Part shown: piece after piece, positions 1 through 8,456 of the stretch
Position numbering within the stretch: position 1 is the stretch's first letter
Layout of the letters: the number at the start of each line of letters is the position of its first letter
NCBI RefSeq assembly: GCF_024397855.1
Contig: NZ_CP073343.1
Location: 2,728,001 to 2,792,000 of the forward strand
Length of the DNA stretch: 64,000 nt
Direction: 5' to 3'
Origin: Marinomonas rhizomae
Lineage (GTDB): Bacteria; Pseudomonadota; Gammaproteobacteria; Pseudomonadales; Marinomonadaceae
Position numbers and translations under genes: made by a program
Notes under the pieces: generated by a model
What the model saw: the letters and a program-made list of their open reading frames with translations, nothing else
Database searches by the model: none
Told to the model about the DNA's origin: nothing

Positions 1-708
1 AGAGAAAAAGGCATTCCTCTCTATATGCAGGTAAAAAAAGCTATTTTAGCGTCTATTTCTGCAGGTCGAGTGCTTGGCGGTGATACCCTTCCGCCTGAGC
101 GTGATCTGGCTAAGTATCTTGACGTTTCACGCGTCACAGTGCGCCGCGCCATTGACGAGCTGGTAAAGGAAGACGTATTGACGCAACGCCAAGGCGCAGG
201 AACCTTTGTCAGCGAGCGGGTTGAGCAACCACTCAACCACTTGCGTAGTTTTACCGAAGTCATGAAAGCTCGCGGCAAAGCCATTACATCAAAATGGCTG
301 GATCGTTCTTTAGGAATGCCCCATGAAGATGAATGCAAAGCACTAAAATTATCTGCAGAACAAGAGGTAGTGCGTTTTTATCGTTTGCGTTACGCCGACG
401 GCAAGCCCATGGCACTTGAGCTAGCAACGATTCCAAGCAATTACATTCTTAACCCTTTTGCGATGGAAGGGTCTCTGTACGATTTATTAGAGCAACAAGG
501 CTGCCGCCCAGTTCGCGCATTCCAACGCCTTCGTGCCATTAGCATTGACGAACAGCGAGCCCAATTGCTCGATATCCCAGAACTTAGCGCTGTGCTTTAC
601 ATTGAACGTACCGCCGTCACACAAAATGGTACACCCATTGAGTTTACGCGCTCATGGTTCCCTGGGGATTCCTATGATTTCGTGGCAGAAATTCATAACA
701 CAATATAA
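1..708 (+). CDS. GntR-family (HutC/UTRA) transcriptional regulator, 5' truncated
   Basis: The reading frame is open from the first base and reads REKGIPLYMQVKKAI, the usual start of the GntR winged helix, so the true start lies upstream of the window and the ATG at 25 is internal. The N-terminal helix-turn-helix is visible (DLAKYLDVSRVTVRRAIDEL), followed by QGAGTFVSERV and then a UTRA effector domain to the C terminus (near VRFYRLRYADGKPMALE). Proteins of this subfamily repress or activate sugar, amino-sugar, histidine or phosphonate genes in response to a small ligand. The ligand cannot be read here, because the genes to the left are not visible. A good terminator follows at 735. Nothing nearby on the plus strand looks co-transcribed. 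Confidence 0.88.
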   Translation, partial: REKGIPLYMQVKKAILASISAGRVLGGDTLPPERDLAKYLDVSRVTVRRAIDELVKEDVLTQRQGAGTFVSERVEQPLNHLRSFTEVMKARGKAITSKWLDRSLGMPHEDECKALKLSAEQEVVRFYRLRYADGKPMALELATIPSNYILNPFAMEGSLYDLLEQQGCRPVRAFQRLRAISIDEQRAQLLDIPELSAVLYIERTAVTQNGTPIEFTRSWFPGDSYDFVAEIHNTI

Positions 709-734
709 TCAATATTTATCCATTAGAACGCAGG

Positions 735-770
735 AAGGCTTCCTACGCTAAAGTAGAAAGCCTTTTTTCT
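735..770 (+). terminator. Rho-independent terminator of the GntR gene
   Basis: The stem AAGGCTT-c-CTAC pairs with GTAG-a-AAGCCTT around the loop GCTAAA, followed by a T run (761-769). It lies 27 bases after the GntR stop and just before the convergent DUF3422 gene. Confidence 0.8.
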
Positions 771-795
771 AGGGTTTGGTTTATCAAAAAGCCTG

Positions 796-2124
796 CTATT
801 TTTCTTCTTTTGCTTTAGCTAACAACAAAAACCGCTTATGGATTTTTCGTGTCGCAAACCACACACTGCCAACCACAAGAGGCACTGACAAACCAATTAC
901 TAGGCTTTTATCAAAACTCACACCCTTGTCATATACCGCTTCAATCAAGAACTTTAGCAGACCCACACTGTAGTAACTTATTGCAGCGACTGACAGACCT
1001 TCAACCGTATGTTGCATAGCAAGCTGAATCTTTGAGCGACGATCCATAGAGGTAAGCAGTTGTTGATTCTGCGATTGAATCGACATTTCTACTTGGGTGC
1101 GCATCATGTCTGACACTCTGTCGATTCGTGTCGAAAGACTTTCCAAATGATTACCAGCCGTATTACAAGTCCTCACGGCTGGCGTTAAGCGACGAGTCAT
1201 AAATTCGGTAATGGTTAAATGACCAGATACTTCGTCTTCTTTTAACTCATTCAAGCGTTTTAAAACTAATTCGTGATACGCCCTTGTGGCACTGAATCGA
1301 AAAGACGTTTTAGAACGAGTCGCTTCAACCCAAGCAGCCATATCGATTAGCTCACTCAACAACGCTTGTTCATCAAGTGGCTCTGTTGCATCTGACAAGC
1401 TGGCGGTGGTTTGCGCTAATTCTTCGTCCATCGCAACCAGTTCGGCGTTGTACTTACGAGCCATGGGCAAAGCCAATAACGCCATCAGACGATAGGTTTC
1501 TATTTCGACTACGCGCTGAACCATACGGCCTAACTGACTATCACTCATGCGTTTGTTATAAATCAAAAAACGGCCACAACCATCGCTGTGTAGTTGAAAG
1601 GTCGTCCACACCTGAGCATCGCCATTATGAGGGCGACTACCAACCAGACGCATGCCTTCAAAATGACTTTTAACGAGCGCCAAATCTGGTTCAGGAATGG
1701 TTCTAGCATCTTCAACAGCCACGTGAAAAGCGGCAATGGTAATGCCAGGCATACTTGATAACCATTCAATGGGTAAATTAGCCAAGGCATTTTGATCAAA
1801 AATACCGAATACTGAATCAGCATTAGTACAGATAATCATGTAAGAGATGAACTCAAGGTGCTTATCACGGCGAACCGTGAAAGGACCAAAATCTACCTCA
1901 AAACACACACTGTCTTTTTCTGGTGGTGCACCATTAAAATGATTATACAGTGAACAAAAATGTTCGAACTCTGCTTGTTTTTGGTCTGGCCTAACGATAA
2001 CCGCGAGATAGCTTATACGGGCTGGGCTGGGTAAGACCTGAAATGGGCGCGAATGCAACTCCGCATACAAAACATCTCTCAACGGATGCATTTCTAACCC
2101 GTATGAGTTATTAACCTTGTTCAT
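796..2124 (-). CDS. DUF3422 family membrane-anchored protein
   Basis: This 442-residue protein matches the DUF3422 family by its opening (HPLRDVLYAELHSRPF), the VRRDKHLEFISY segment and the overall length. The last ~90 residues hold two likely membrane segments (near VEGLSVAAISYYSVGLLKFL and SLVIGLSVPLVVGSVWFA), preceded by a helical region that could form a coiled coil. A short basic tail (KIHKRFLLLAKAKEEK) follows. The function of the family is not known; it is widespread in proteobacteria. The gene lies 33 bases downstream of the GGDEF response regulator on the same strand and may be the last gene of that unit. That link is positional only. A weak Shine-Dalgarno (AAGG) sits 8 bases before the ATG. 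Confidence 0.8.
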   Translation of the reverse strand: MNKVNNSYGLEMHPLRDVLYAELHSRPFQVLPSPARISYLAVIVRPDQKQAEFEHFCSLYNHFNGAPPEKDSVCFEVDFGPFTVRRDKHLEFISYMIICTNADSVFGIFDQNALANLPIEWLSSMPGITIAAFHVAVEDARTIPEPDLALVKSHFEGMRLVGSRPHNGDAQVWTTFQLHSDGCGRFLIYNKRMSDSQLGRMVQRVVEIETYRLMALLALPMARKYNAELVAMDEELAQTTASLSDATEPLDEQALLSELIDMAAWVEATRSKTSFRFSATRAYHELVLKRLNELKEDEVSGHLTITEFMTRRLTPAVRTCNTAGNHLESLSTRIDRVSDMMRTQVEMSIQSQNQQLLTSMDRRSKIQLAMQHTVEGLSVAAISYYSVGLLKFLIEAVYDKGVSFDKSLVIGLSVPLVVGSVWFATRKIHKRFLLLAKAKEEK

Positions 2125-2157
2125 TACAAACCTTCTATAAGAGTGAATTAAACAACA

Positions 2158-3084
2158 TCACTCAACAACTTCATTTAGGTTACTCGGTAAACTCCATAAT
2201 ATTTTATTTTTACCGCTTTTTTTAGCCAATCCAAGCATATCATCAGCCGCATTAAAAAAGTCTTCACTATGGCAGTTTTCACTGGGTAATTGAGTAGTGC
2301 CACCCACACTGACCGTTACTCTACCGTTAAAGTCTTCATGGCTGTAAGCTAAATTTAAAGCCTCGACGCCCTGCATACATCGCTTAGCAACATCAAGTGA
2401 CTCTTCTTTTGAATGGTCAGGTAGCAAGATTACGAACTCTTCACCGCCATATCTTGCCACCAGTCCTTGATCTAAAACTTGGTTAGCCAGCACTGAAGCG
2501 ACTTGCTGAAGTACCTTGTCGCCTGTGGCATGTCCGTAACAGTCATTATATTGTTTGAAATTATCGATATCGATGACCAATAAAGATATACATGATTGAT
2601 TCTCAATAGCGTTTTGCCATTCTTGTTGAATGACTTCCTGGTATTTACGACGATTAGCCAGTGATGTTAATGGATCAATATTCGCGAGTTTTTCCAGCAT
2701 CTTACGCTGTTTCACAAGCTGTAAATGAAGGCGCACTCGAGCCAGTACAATATTGGTATGTAGTGGTTTCTGGATGTAGTCATTGGCGCCCATTAACAAG
2801 GCTTTTTCTTCATTGCTTGAGTCATTTAAAGCCGTAATGAAGATGACGGGGATAGCACTGGTTCGTACATCATGGCGAAGGCGACTCATGGTTTCAAAGC
2901 CATCCATTTCAGGCATCATGACATCAAGTAAAATCAGATCTGGCTGGTACTCTATGGCTTTTCTAACACCCTGCTCACCGCTTTTCGCAAGCATGACGAT
3001 GACATCATCACTCAGCATATCGCTGATTATTTTCAGGTTTATTTTTTCGTCATCAATGACTAAAACACGTTGTACTTCTGTCAT
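2158..3084 (-). CDS. Response regulator with GGDEF domain (diguanylate cyclase)
   Basis: This 308-residue protein has an N-terminal receiver domain (about 1-125) with the phospho-acceptor at D54 (ILLDVMMPEMDG) and the DD pair at 11-12. A GGDEF domain follows (about 135-300). The active-site loop is GGEEF at 213-217, the functional variant, so cyclic-di-GMP synthesis is expected. I see no RxxD inhibitory site just upstream of it, so classical product feedback is probably absent. The architecture is that of the WspR/PleD-like single-REC cyclases. The start lies 3 bases beyond the stop of the hybrid kinase, so the two are almost surely one operon. The kinase Hpt domain is the natural phosphate donor (inference). 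Confidence 0.9.
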   Translation of the reverse strand: MTEVQRVLVIDDEKINLKIISDMLSDDVIVMLAKSGEQGVRKAIEYQPDLILLDVMMPEMDGFETMSRLRHDVRTSAIPVIFITALNDSSNEEKALLMGANDYIQKPLHTNIVLARVRLHLQLVKQRKMLEKLANIDPLTSLANRRKYQEVIQQEWQNAIENQSCISLLVIDIDNFKQYNDCYGHATGDKVLQQVASVLANQVLDQGLVARYGGEEFVILLPDHSKEESLDVAKRCMQGVEALNLAYSHEDFNGRVTVSVGGTTQLPSENCHSEDFFNAADDMLGLAKKSGKNKILWSLPSNLNEVVE

Positions 3085-3087
3085 AGT

Positions 3088-5457
3088 CTAATCGCCTTGA
3101 AGCTCTAAAATAAGCCGAGATGCTTTAGCAAAAGCAATCTCAAACTCAATGTTTTTCACATCATAAATTAAGTTTTCAATATCTAGAGCATACTTGGTTC
3201 CTCTAACCATTTTACGTAGCAAGCTGAAATGATTTTCTACAAAAAAATCTGATTTTTCTAACAAAGGGACAATCGTTTTTAATTTATCAACGAGAACTCC
3301 TTCTTCAAAATTAATTTCCACTTCACTTGCATTAATTAATGAGGAATAAGAGGTTAAAATTACTTCTAATTTTCTAACGAGAGTCTTCACTTCTTCTACT
3401 AGTGAACTAATATTTTCAATACTAGGAGAACTACAATTAATATTCTCTTCTAATTTTGAACAATAACTTGATAGCTCAAAAGCACCTATATAAGCAGAAT
3501 TAGACTTTAATGAATGAATGGCTCCGACTAGATTGTCCGCCTCCAATTCGTAAAAAGAAAAGTCCCTATAGCGATTATAAAAAGACAATACCAAATCAAG
3601 ATAAAGACTCTTTTTATCATCTAAACTCGAGATCGCCTTACTCGTATCTAACATATCTATTGAAGACAACTTAGACAACACCTCTAAAAGTAATGAACCT
3701 TGCTCGTGAGCTAAGATCCCATTCATTTCTAAGGGATTATATTGATTATTCTTGCCTAGGTGTTTTTGTAAAATTTTGTATAAACCGGTTTTATTTATTG
3801 GCTTATCTAAATGTGCATTCATTCCAGCTTTTGCAGACTGCTTTTTTGCCTCTTCAGAGACATGTGCCGTCATGGCAATAATTGGGACATCGCCATAAAC
3901 AGAAGACTGCCTGATATTTCGTGAAGCCGTTAATCCATCCATTATTGGCATTTGAATATCCATCAAAACCAAGTCGTACTTTTTACTTTCTAATCGACTT
4001 ATCGCTTCTTTACCGTTTTCAACAACATCAACATTGATCAAAGTATCCGCTAAATACCCTAAAACAACCTTTTGATTAATCAGATTATCTTCTGCCAACA
4101 GCACGTAATATTTTGATAAATCAGGAGTACGTTCAATCTTTTCATTTTTTTCTATTTGCTCTTTACTATATTGTAAGTTTTCATTTGAAATACCAAGTTC
4201 CAATGCAACATTTAGAGGAAGAGTAAAACTAAAGGTAGAACCTTGCCCTAGCTCACTATTCACCCAAATATCTCCGCCCATCAGTTCACATAACTGACGA
4301 GATATCGTTAGACCTAATCCAGTTCCTCCGAACTGGCGAGTCACACTGTCATCGGCCTGCTGAAAAGATTGAAATAGCTGGCCTAAATACGCCTTTGATA
4401 TACCTATTCCAGTATCAATAACATCACACCTAAGCACGACATCGCAGCCAGCCTTTTCTTCTGTATACAGACGAACACAAATCCCACCGCGCTCGGTAAA
4501 TTTGACAGCATTGGTTACCAGATTAACCAATATTTGCTGTATACGCAGAGGGTCTCCTAAAAGCATATGTGGTAAGGAAGGAGAAATATCGACCGTCACC
4601 GTCAATTTTTTTTCTTCTGCTTTGATAGCATTCATATTAATGGCGTGTTGAACAACCACTTTGGGGGAAAAAGACACCTCTTCTATGCCCATTTTTCCTG
4701 CTTCAATCTTCGAAAAATCCAATACATCATTAACGAGGCTAAGTAGGCTTTCCGCAGACGTTAAAATAGTATTGATATAGTCTTTTTGCTCATGACTTAA
4801 TGACGTTTTTAAACTTAGGTGGCTTAATCCAATGACAGCATTAATTGGGGTACGTATTTCATGGCTCATACGAGCCACAAATGAAGATTTAGCGTCCAAA
4901 GCATCTTCTACTGTTCGTTTAGCATCTTCTAGTTCTTTCGTTCGTTCTTGGACCTTACGATCTAGATCTTGATTGATAGATTCTAAAGCGGCACTGTATT
5001 CAAGAAGCTTTTCATTGGCTTGCAAAGCCATATTTTCAGCGTCTTTAATTTTAGTGATATCACGACTTACGCCACAAACAAAAATCGGTTCTCCAGCAGA
5101 ATTAAATATAGGCACAAACAAAGTATCAAAATAGATACGACTGCCATCACCACAAACACCAGGCTGTTCAATAGAGATCGGCTTACGACCTTTTATAACG
5201 TTTTCATAGGTCTCGAAAACCTGCTCTGCCATCTCATCGCCAAACTGCACCCTCAGATTAAGACGGTGAATTTCAGCGCCCTTTTCAAGCCCCATAACAG
5301 TCTTAGATGCTGGGTTATTATCATATAAGGAAAACTCACCGTCTTTTTCCACCGCCATAATAAACATTAAATCAGCGGAGTAACGCCACATTTCGAGAAA
5401 ACAATCAATGATGGTTTGGTCATGTTCTTGTTGATTAAAAGCGTTACTGATGTTCAT
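3088..5457 (-). CDS. Hybrid sensor histidine kinase (PAS-HisKA-HATPase-REC-Hpt)
   Basis: The ATG at 5457 is preferred because GAGGG stands just upstream; an in-frame GTG further upstream adds 10 residues without a ribosome site. The 789-residue product has a PAS domain (about 20-140), a coiled-coil linker (145-190), HisKA with H199 in SHEIRTP, and an ATPase domain with VNLVTNAVKF, DTGIGI and GGTGLGL. A receiver follows with D500 (LMDIQMP), then a C-terminal Hpt domain with H648 in HSLKSNSAYIGA. No membrane segment is evident, so it should be a cytosolic sensor whose input comes through PAS. It carries a complete H-D-H relay and should hand phosphate to the adjacent REC-GGDEF protein, linking an unknown signal to cyclic-di-GMP. 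Confidence 0.9.
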   Translation of the reverse strand: MNISNAFNQQEHDQTIIDCFLEMWRYSADLMFIMAVEKDGEFSLYDNNPASKTVMGLEKGAEIHRLNLRVQFGDEMAEQVFETYENVIKGRKPISIEQPGVCGDGSRIYFDTLFVPIFNSAGEPIFVCGVSRDITKIKDAENMALQANEKLLEYSAALESINQDLDRKVQERTKELEDAKRTVEDALDAKSSFVARMSHEIRTPINAVIGLSHLSLKTSLSHEQKDYINTILTSAESLLSLVNDVLDFSKIEAGKMGIEEVSFSPKVVVQHAINMNAIKAEEKKLTVTVDISPSLPHMLLGDPLRIQQILVNLVTNAVKFTERGGICVRLYTEEKAGCDVVLRCDVIDTGIGISKAYLGQLFQSFQQADDSVTRQFGGTGLGLTISRQLCELMGGDIWVNSELGQGSTFSFTLPLNVALELGISNENLQYSKEQIEKNEKIERTPDLSKYYVLLAEDNLINQKVVLGYLADTLINVDVVENGKEAISRLESKKYDLVLMDIQMPIMDGLTASRNIRQSSVYGDVPIIAMTAHVSEEAKKQSAKAGMNAHLDKPINKTGLYKILQKHLGKNNQYNPLEMNGILAHEQGSLLLEVLSKLSSIDMLDTSKAISSLDDKKSLYLDLVLSFYNRYRDFSFYELEADNLVGAIHSLKSNSAYIGAFELSSYCSKLEENINCSSPSIENISSLVEEVKTLVRKLEVILTSYSSLINASEVEINFEEGVLVDKLKTIVPLLEKSDFFVENHFSLLRKMVRGTKYALDIENLIYDVKNIEFEIAFAKASRLILELQGD

Positions 5458-5487
5458 TTGTTTTCCCTCACAATATGCCACACCCAA

Positions 5488-6273
5488 CTAGGGCTGTTTG
5501 GATAGTCGCCAATTCATCGAGCTCGCCTGAAAAAAAGAATCATCTGTGGTGGTAGAATTAGCAAGCCACCTAGATAGCACTAGAGCACGAGTATCTTGAC
5601 TAATACGGCCAACAAGTGAAATAGGTTGACCATGAACCATCATATATCCACTTAAACTGACACTTTGTAATGTATTGTTATTCTGCCTAGGCAAAGTATC
5701 AGTGAAGCCACAAATTTTAACTCGCTCATTGCTATAACTTAGCCAGCCTTCAACAAAGCCATATCGCTGATTCTGCAAGGACACAGTTAACTGGATTTTT
5801 TGTTCTGAATCCTGCCAAATCCCATTAATAGGATTCGCCACCTCGACTTTTTGCTGTGTAATGCTTTTCACCTTATCGACAGCAAATGTAGAGGAGGAAG
5901 AAGACCGCTTAGTGAAAATCAGCTTATCTATGTAATCACCAGGTTCAAAACCTTGGTATTGAGTTGTCGTAACCAAGGAATTCATCACTGTCATTTGACC
6001 ATTGAAGTCTAGCTGGCCACAGTAAGTCGATACCCAATGTGAACCATCATCGGGCTCTTCATCACCAGTTGAACGCCAATAAATAGACAGCACTAATGGT
6101 TGCGAAGCATCTTGAACTGGATTGATCTGTCGACAATAGCCAACAACGATATAGGTCCCAGTTGATCCTGTATGTGAACCATATTCCCCTAAAATAAAGC
6201 CGTCGTTATTCACCTCTAATGTCATAGTGGATCCATAACTATTTTCCCAAGTACCGTTTAAAATTAAAGACAT
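5488..6273 (-). CDS. Protein with two tandem avidin/streptavidin-like domains
   Basis: The start is set at the ATG at 6273 (MSLILNGTW), which has a ribosome site (TAGGAAA) and removes the overlap with the upstream peptidase gene. The 261-residue product begins with an avidin-like barrel. Against streptavidin by eye, GTWENSYGST keeps the biotin-ring Asn and Ser (N11, S15), GEYGS keeps Tyr and Ser (Y31, S33), and W66 and W80 match two binding-site Trp. The third and fourth Trp and the key Asp near the end of the domain (DKLIFTK) are not conserved. After a Ser-rich linker (124-128) a second, more diverged repeat runs from NGIW (150) to MNWRLSK. It has its own W236 in RWLANSTTT, the motif that is missing in repeat one. 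There is no signal peptide. The ligand may be biotin or something else. Confidence 0.75.
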   Translation of the reverse strand: MSLILNGTWENSYGSTMTLEVNNDGFILGEYGSHTGSTGTYIVVGYCRQINPVQDASQPLVLSIYWRSTGDEEPDDGSHWVSTYCGQLDFNGQMTVMNSLVTTTQYQGFEPGDYIDKLIFTKRSSSSSTFAVDKVKSITQQKVEVANPINGIWQDSEQKIQLTVSLQNQRYGFVEGWLSYSNERVKICGFTDTLPRQNNNTLQSVSLSGYMMVHGQPISLVGRISQDTRALVLSRWLANSTTTDDSFFQASSMNWRLSKQP

Positions 6274-6301
6274 ACTTTTATTTCCTAAGTTGTTAGAAAA
6301 A

Positions 6302-7525
6302 TCAGTCAACAGCAAAAATTCGTGCTGGCTGCTTTTGAAGGGTTGTGATGACTTTTGGGCCCGAGGTTTTATTAAAAATCCACATTCCCACAGGTAAAAG
6401 GTTTGGCTTTCCATCAATGTATTCGATCGAATATTCATACAGGGTATACAGATAATCCATCATGACAGACCCTACTAGAGCGATATAATCTCCACCTTCA
6501 AGCGGCTGAAACTGAGTAACAAGCTTACCTTTATCTTTTCCTTCTTCGATCAAAACATTGTACATATCTGAAGTGACCACCAATTTCCCCACCTCTCCAG
6601 AATCGGTTTGGCCAATTTCAATAACAAGATCCTCTTTTGTTTGAGAGGCAATGCTATAAAGGGCATTCATCAAAGCGACATCCCCCTTAAATGCTGAAGA
6701 ACCAGAGTCTAAAGCAAAAAAATAAGTCGCTTCAGGAAGAGTTGCTGAAGGAATTAATTGTTTCTGACCAATAGAAAGTGCACCTATCTTACTGGTCCAC
6801 AGATACGGAGCAGCGTATTTATCCCAAGGTAAAAATAAATATTCTCTACTATTGCGATAATCCTCATTAAGCAGGCCAAATTGAACCTGCCCTCTCCCAT
6901 CATGGCTACTCGTCAAAAAGCCAACATATGGACACTGGGGACTAACAATTCCTTGCTGAATCAAACTTTGGAAGAAGTGGAAAGATACGGCTTCAGCTTG
7001 ACTAGAAAAAGACTGGTAACGATAAGACGAACAATGAAGCGAATCAGATGCTTCTGTCGTGCTAGGAATACCAATGCCACCATCCCAATCAAGCTCTTGA
7101 AACTGAGTTCCTTCATAAGATTGCGCCAAATATACATCTGAGGATATAGATACCGGACCAATGCAAGATTGCCTTAAAGAATCAGGCGTTAATGTAAATG
7201 TGTCTTTACCAGTTTTTACCTCCATATTTCCCCAAGGACCAAAATCGACGCCAATTGTCCGAGGGTTGAGCAATGAGAAGCTAGAAGATAGTTGATAGAG
7301 AAACTGTTTATCGCCGTAGTGATGACACGTATTCGACTCACAGAAGCTAGAAGTAACCCATATAAAGTTACTTCCAGTATCAAAAGAAAACTTCAATGCT
7401 TGCGCAGGCGTACCAACTCCCACATAAGCATACCAGGGTGACGCACCATTATTTTGAAAAGGCCCTCTATCAAGAGAAACCTTAATACCTTTCCCTATAC
7501 TTTTTACTGATGACAATTTATCCAT
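6302..7525 (-). CDS. Pepsin-like (family A1) aspartic peptidase without signal peptide
   Basis: The 407-residue protein shows both catalytic half-sites of a bilobed A1 peptidase: FDTGSNFIWV with D49, and ALDSGSSAFKG with D273, about 224 residues apart as in pepsin. The N-terminal lobe begins WYAYVGVGTPAQ, the standard A1 opening. The flap Tyr of pepsin appears to be Phe (VDFGPWGN). No propeptide or signal peptide precedes it, so the enzyme is probably cytosolic, like the few described bacterial pepsin homologues (shewasins). It ends 28 bases before the avidin-like gene on the same strand, and the hybrid kinase follows that, so the three may be one operon. A1 enzymes are rare in bacteria. Substrate unknown. 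Confidence 0.82.
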   Translation of the reverse strand: MDKLSSVKSIGKGIKVSLDRGPFQNNGASPWYAYVGVGTPAQALKFSFDTGSNFIWVTSSFCESNTCHHYGDKQFLYQLSSSFSLLNPRTIGVDFGPWGNMEVKTGKDTFTLTPDSLRQSCIGPVSISSDVYLAQSYEGTQFQELDWDGGIGIPSTTEASDSLHCSSYRYQSFSSQAEAVSFHFFQSLIQQGIVSPQCPYVGFLTSSHDGRGQVQFGLLNEDYRNSREYLFLPWDKYAAPYLWTSKIGALSIGQKQLIPSATLPEATYFFALDSGSSAFKGDVALMNALYSIASQTKEDLVIEIGQTDSGEVGKLVVTSDMYNVLIEEGKDKGKLVTQFQPLEGGDYIALVGSVMMDYLYTLYEYSIEYIDGKPNLLPVGMWIFNKTSGPKVITTLQKQPARIFAVD

Positions 7526-7884
7526 ACATCCTCCATAAAAACACAGTGTATACTTAAGGAAGGTGAGAATAAGTCTACTAAGCCTCTGTCTTTCAGAGAA
7601 ATCGTCAAATAAGGCGCGACTCGGAAGAAATGTAGGTACCTTTCAAGGAGTCGCAACGACATGTGGCGTTTTCTCTGAAAGACCCGCAGGGCATGGTCTA
7701 AAAGCTTGTATTCTTTGTTGAGCACCTTGAAAATAGAACCACTATTCATATTCGCTACTCGCCTCGAATAACAAGTTTTTATCCACATGCTGAGGCAAGA
7801 GGACTTGTTCGCACCTTCCTTAGGCGTAATGACGATTAACATACACAACATATGTGACGAAGAACAAACAGGATTAGCAACCTC
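7526..7884. other. 359-bp intergenic region holding a terminal-inverted-repeat element
   Basis: No convincing gene is present between the divergent peptidase and small secreted protein genes. An open frame across it on the minus strand has no ribosome site and follows the inverted-repeat element. The space is taken up mainly by the element at 7555-7822. The promoters of both flanking genes must lie at its edges or inside it. Confidence 0.6.
7555..7822. mobile_element. MITE-like element or IS remnant with ~20-bp terminal inverted repeats
   Basis: The left end at 7556-7575 begins AAGGAAGGTG and the right end at 7802-7821 ends CACCTTCCTT. The 20-base arms match at 18 positions when one is reversed. 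Both ends are bounded by TA, which would fit a TA target duplication of the IS630/mariner type, though TA is too short to prove it. Inside is a second, exact 13-bp inverted repeat (TCTTTCAGAGAAA at 7589-7601 with its complement at 7670-7682). The element encodes no recognisable transposase, so it would need help in trans to move. Confidence 0.55.
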
Positions 7885-8433
7885 ATGAGCATTTTGCCTA
7901 TTAAATACAGTGTGCTTTTATTAATGTGCTCTTTTGTCAATCTAGCACATGGCAATGACTTAATAGCCTTTGGTAAAGAGTGTTTGGCAAAAGAAGAGCG
8001 TTTAGGTAAAGCCCAAAATAGATTAGACGCCCTGTCTCTTCGTTCAGAAAGAACGCAGAAAAAAAATAGCCAAGCGACACGTTATCTAGACCGCTATCAA
8101 ATGCAGAAGGAACAACTTGAAACCTCAATGACAGAGTGTGCAGAAACCACGCCAAATAGCGCTTACTGTCATCAAGTTATGCAAAGATATAATGAATTAA
8201 CTTACCTGATTCAGCGTGAGAAAGCTGACTCAATAGAGAATGATTTTGGTGGTAACGACGCAACCATCGACTACGAAATAACAAGAAACAATTTCAATCA
8301 ACGCCATGATGATTTCCTAGCCTTATGCCGCGACTCGAATATGCACTATGCGCTTATTCAAAACCCTGCGGCATACGCTGAAGTTTGCTCAACCCCACAA
8401 GCAAAAGAATCCATCACATGCTCTCTTTTCTAA
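7885..8433 (+). CDS. Small secreted/periplasmic protein of unknown function
   Basis: This 182-residue protein begins with a likely signal peptide (hydrophobic SVLLLMCSFVNLAHG, cleavage after AHG). The mature part is rich in charged residues and is mostly predicted helical by its heptad-like pattern, so a coiled coil is plausible. It has six Cys (in ECLAKE, TECAE, AYCHQ, LCRDS, EVCST and ITCSL), which could form disulfides in the periplasm. I do not recognise a family. It is alone on the plus strand, convergent with the lipocalin gene, and its stop codon lies inside a strong hairpin. Confidence 0.65.
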   Translation: MSILPIKYSVLLLMCSFVNLAHGNDLIAFGKECLAKEERLGKAQNRLDALSLRSERTQKKNSQATRYLDRYQMQKEQLETSMTECAETTPNSAYCHQVMQRYNELTYLIQREKADSIENDFGGNDATIDYEITRNNFNQRHDDFLALCRDSNMHYALIQNPAAYAEVCSTPQAKESITCSLF

Positions 8434-8447
8434 AAAGAGAGCATGTG
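8415..8447. terminator. Perfect 15-bp hairpin between convergent genes
   Basis: CACATGCTCTCTTTT (8415-8429) is exactly complementary to 8433-8447 across a three-base loop. It contains the stop of the small secreted protein and lies 10 bases from the end of the convergent lipocalin gene. There is no T run after the stem, but the stem itself has A/T-rich inner ends. It probably ends or protects both transcripts. Confidence 0.55.
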
Positions 8448-8456
8448 AGCAAAGAA

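Noticed and set aside
5458..5487. Longer N terminus for the hybrid kinase
   Set aside because: The ten extra residues lack a ribosome site, while GAGGG stands right before the ATG at 5457.
6274..6438. Longer N terminus for the avidin-like protein, overlapping the peptidase gene
   Set aside because: The extra 55 residues are the peptidase 3' end read in another frame; the ATG at 6273 has a proper ribosome site.
7504..7851. Minus-strand open frame of 115 residues
   Set aside because: It lies across the inverted-repeat element, has no ribosome site and overlaps the start of the peptidase gene; it is more likely a by-product of the element.
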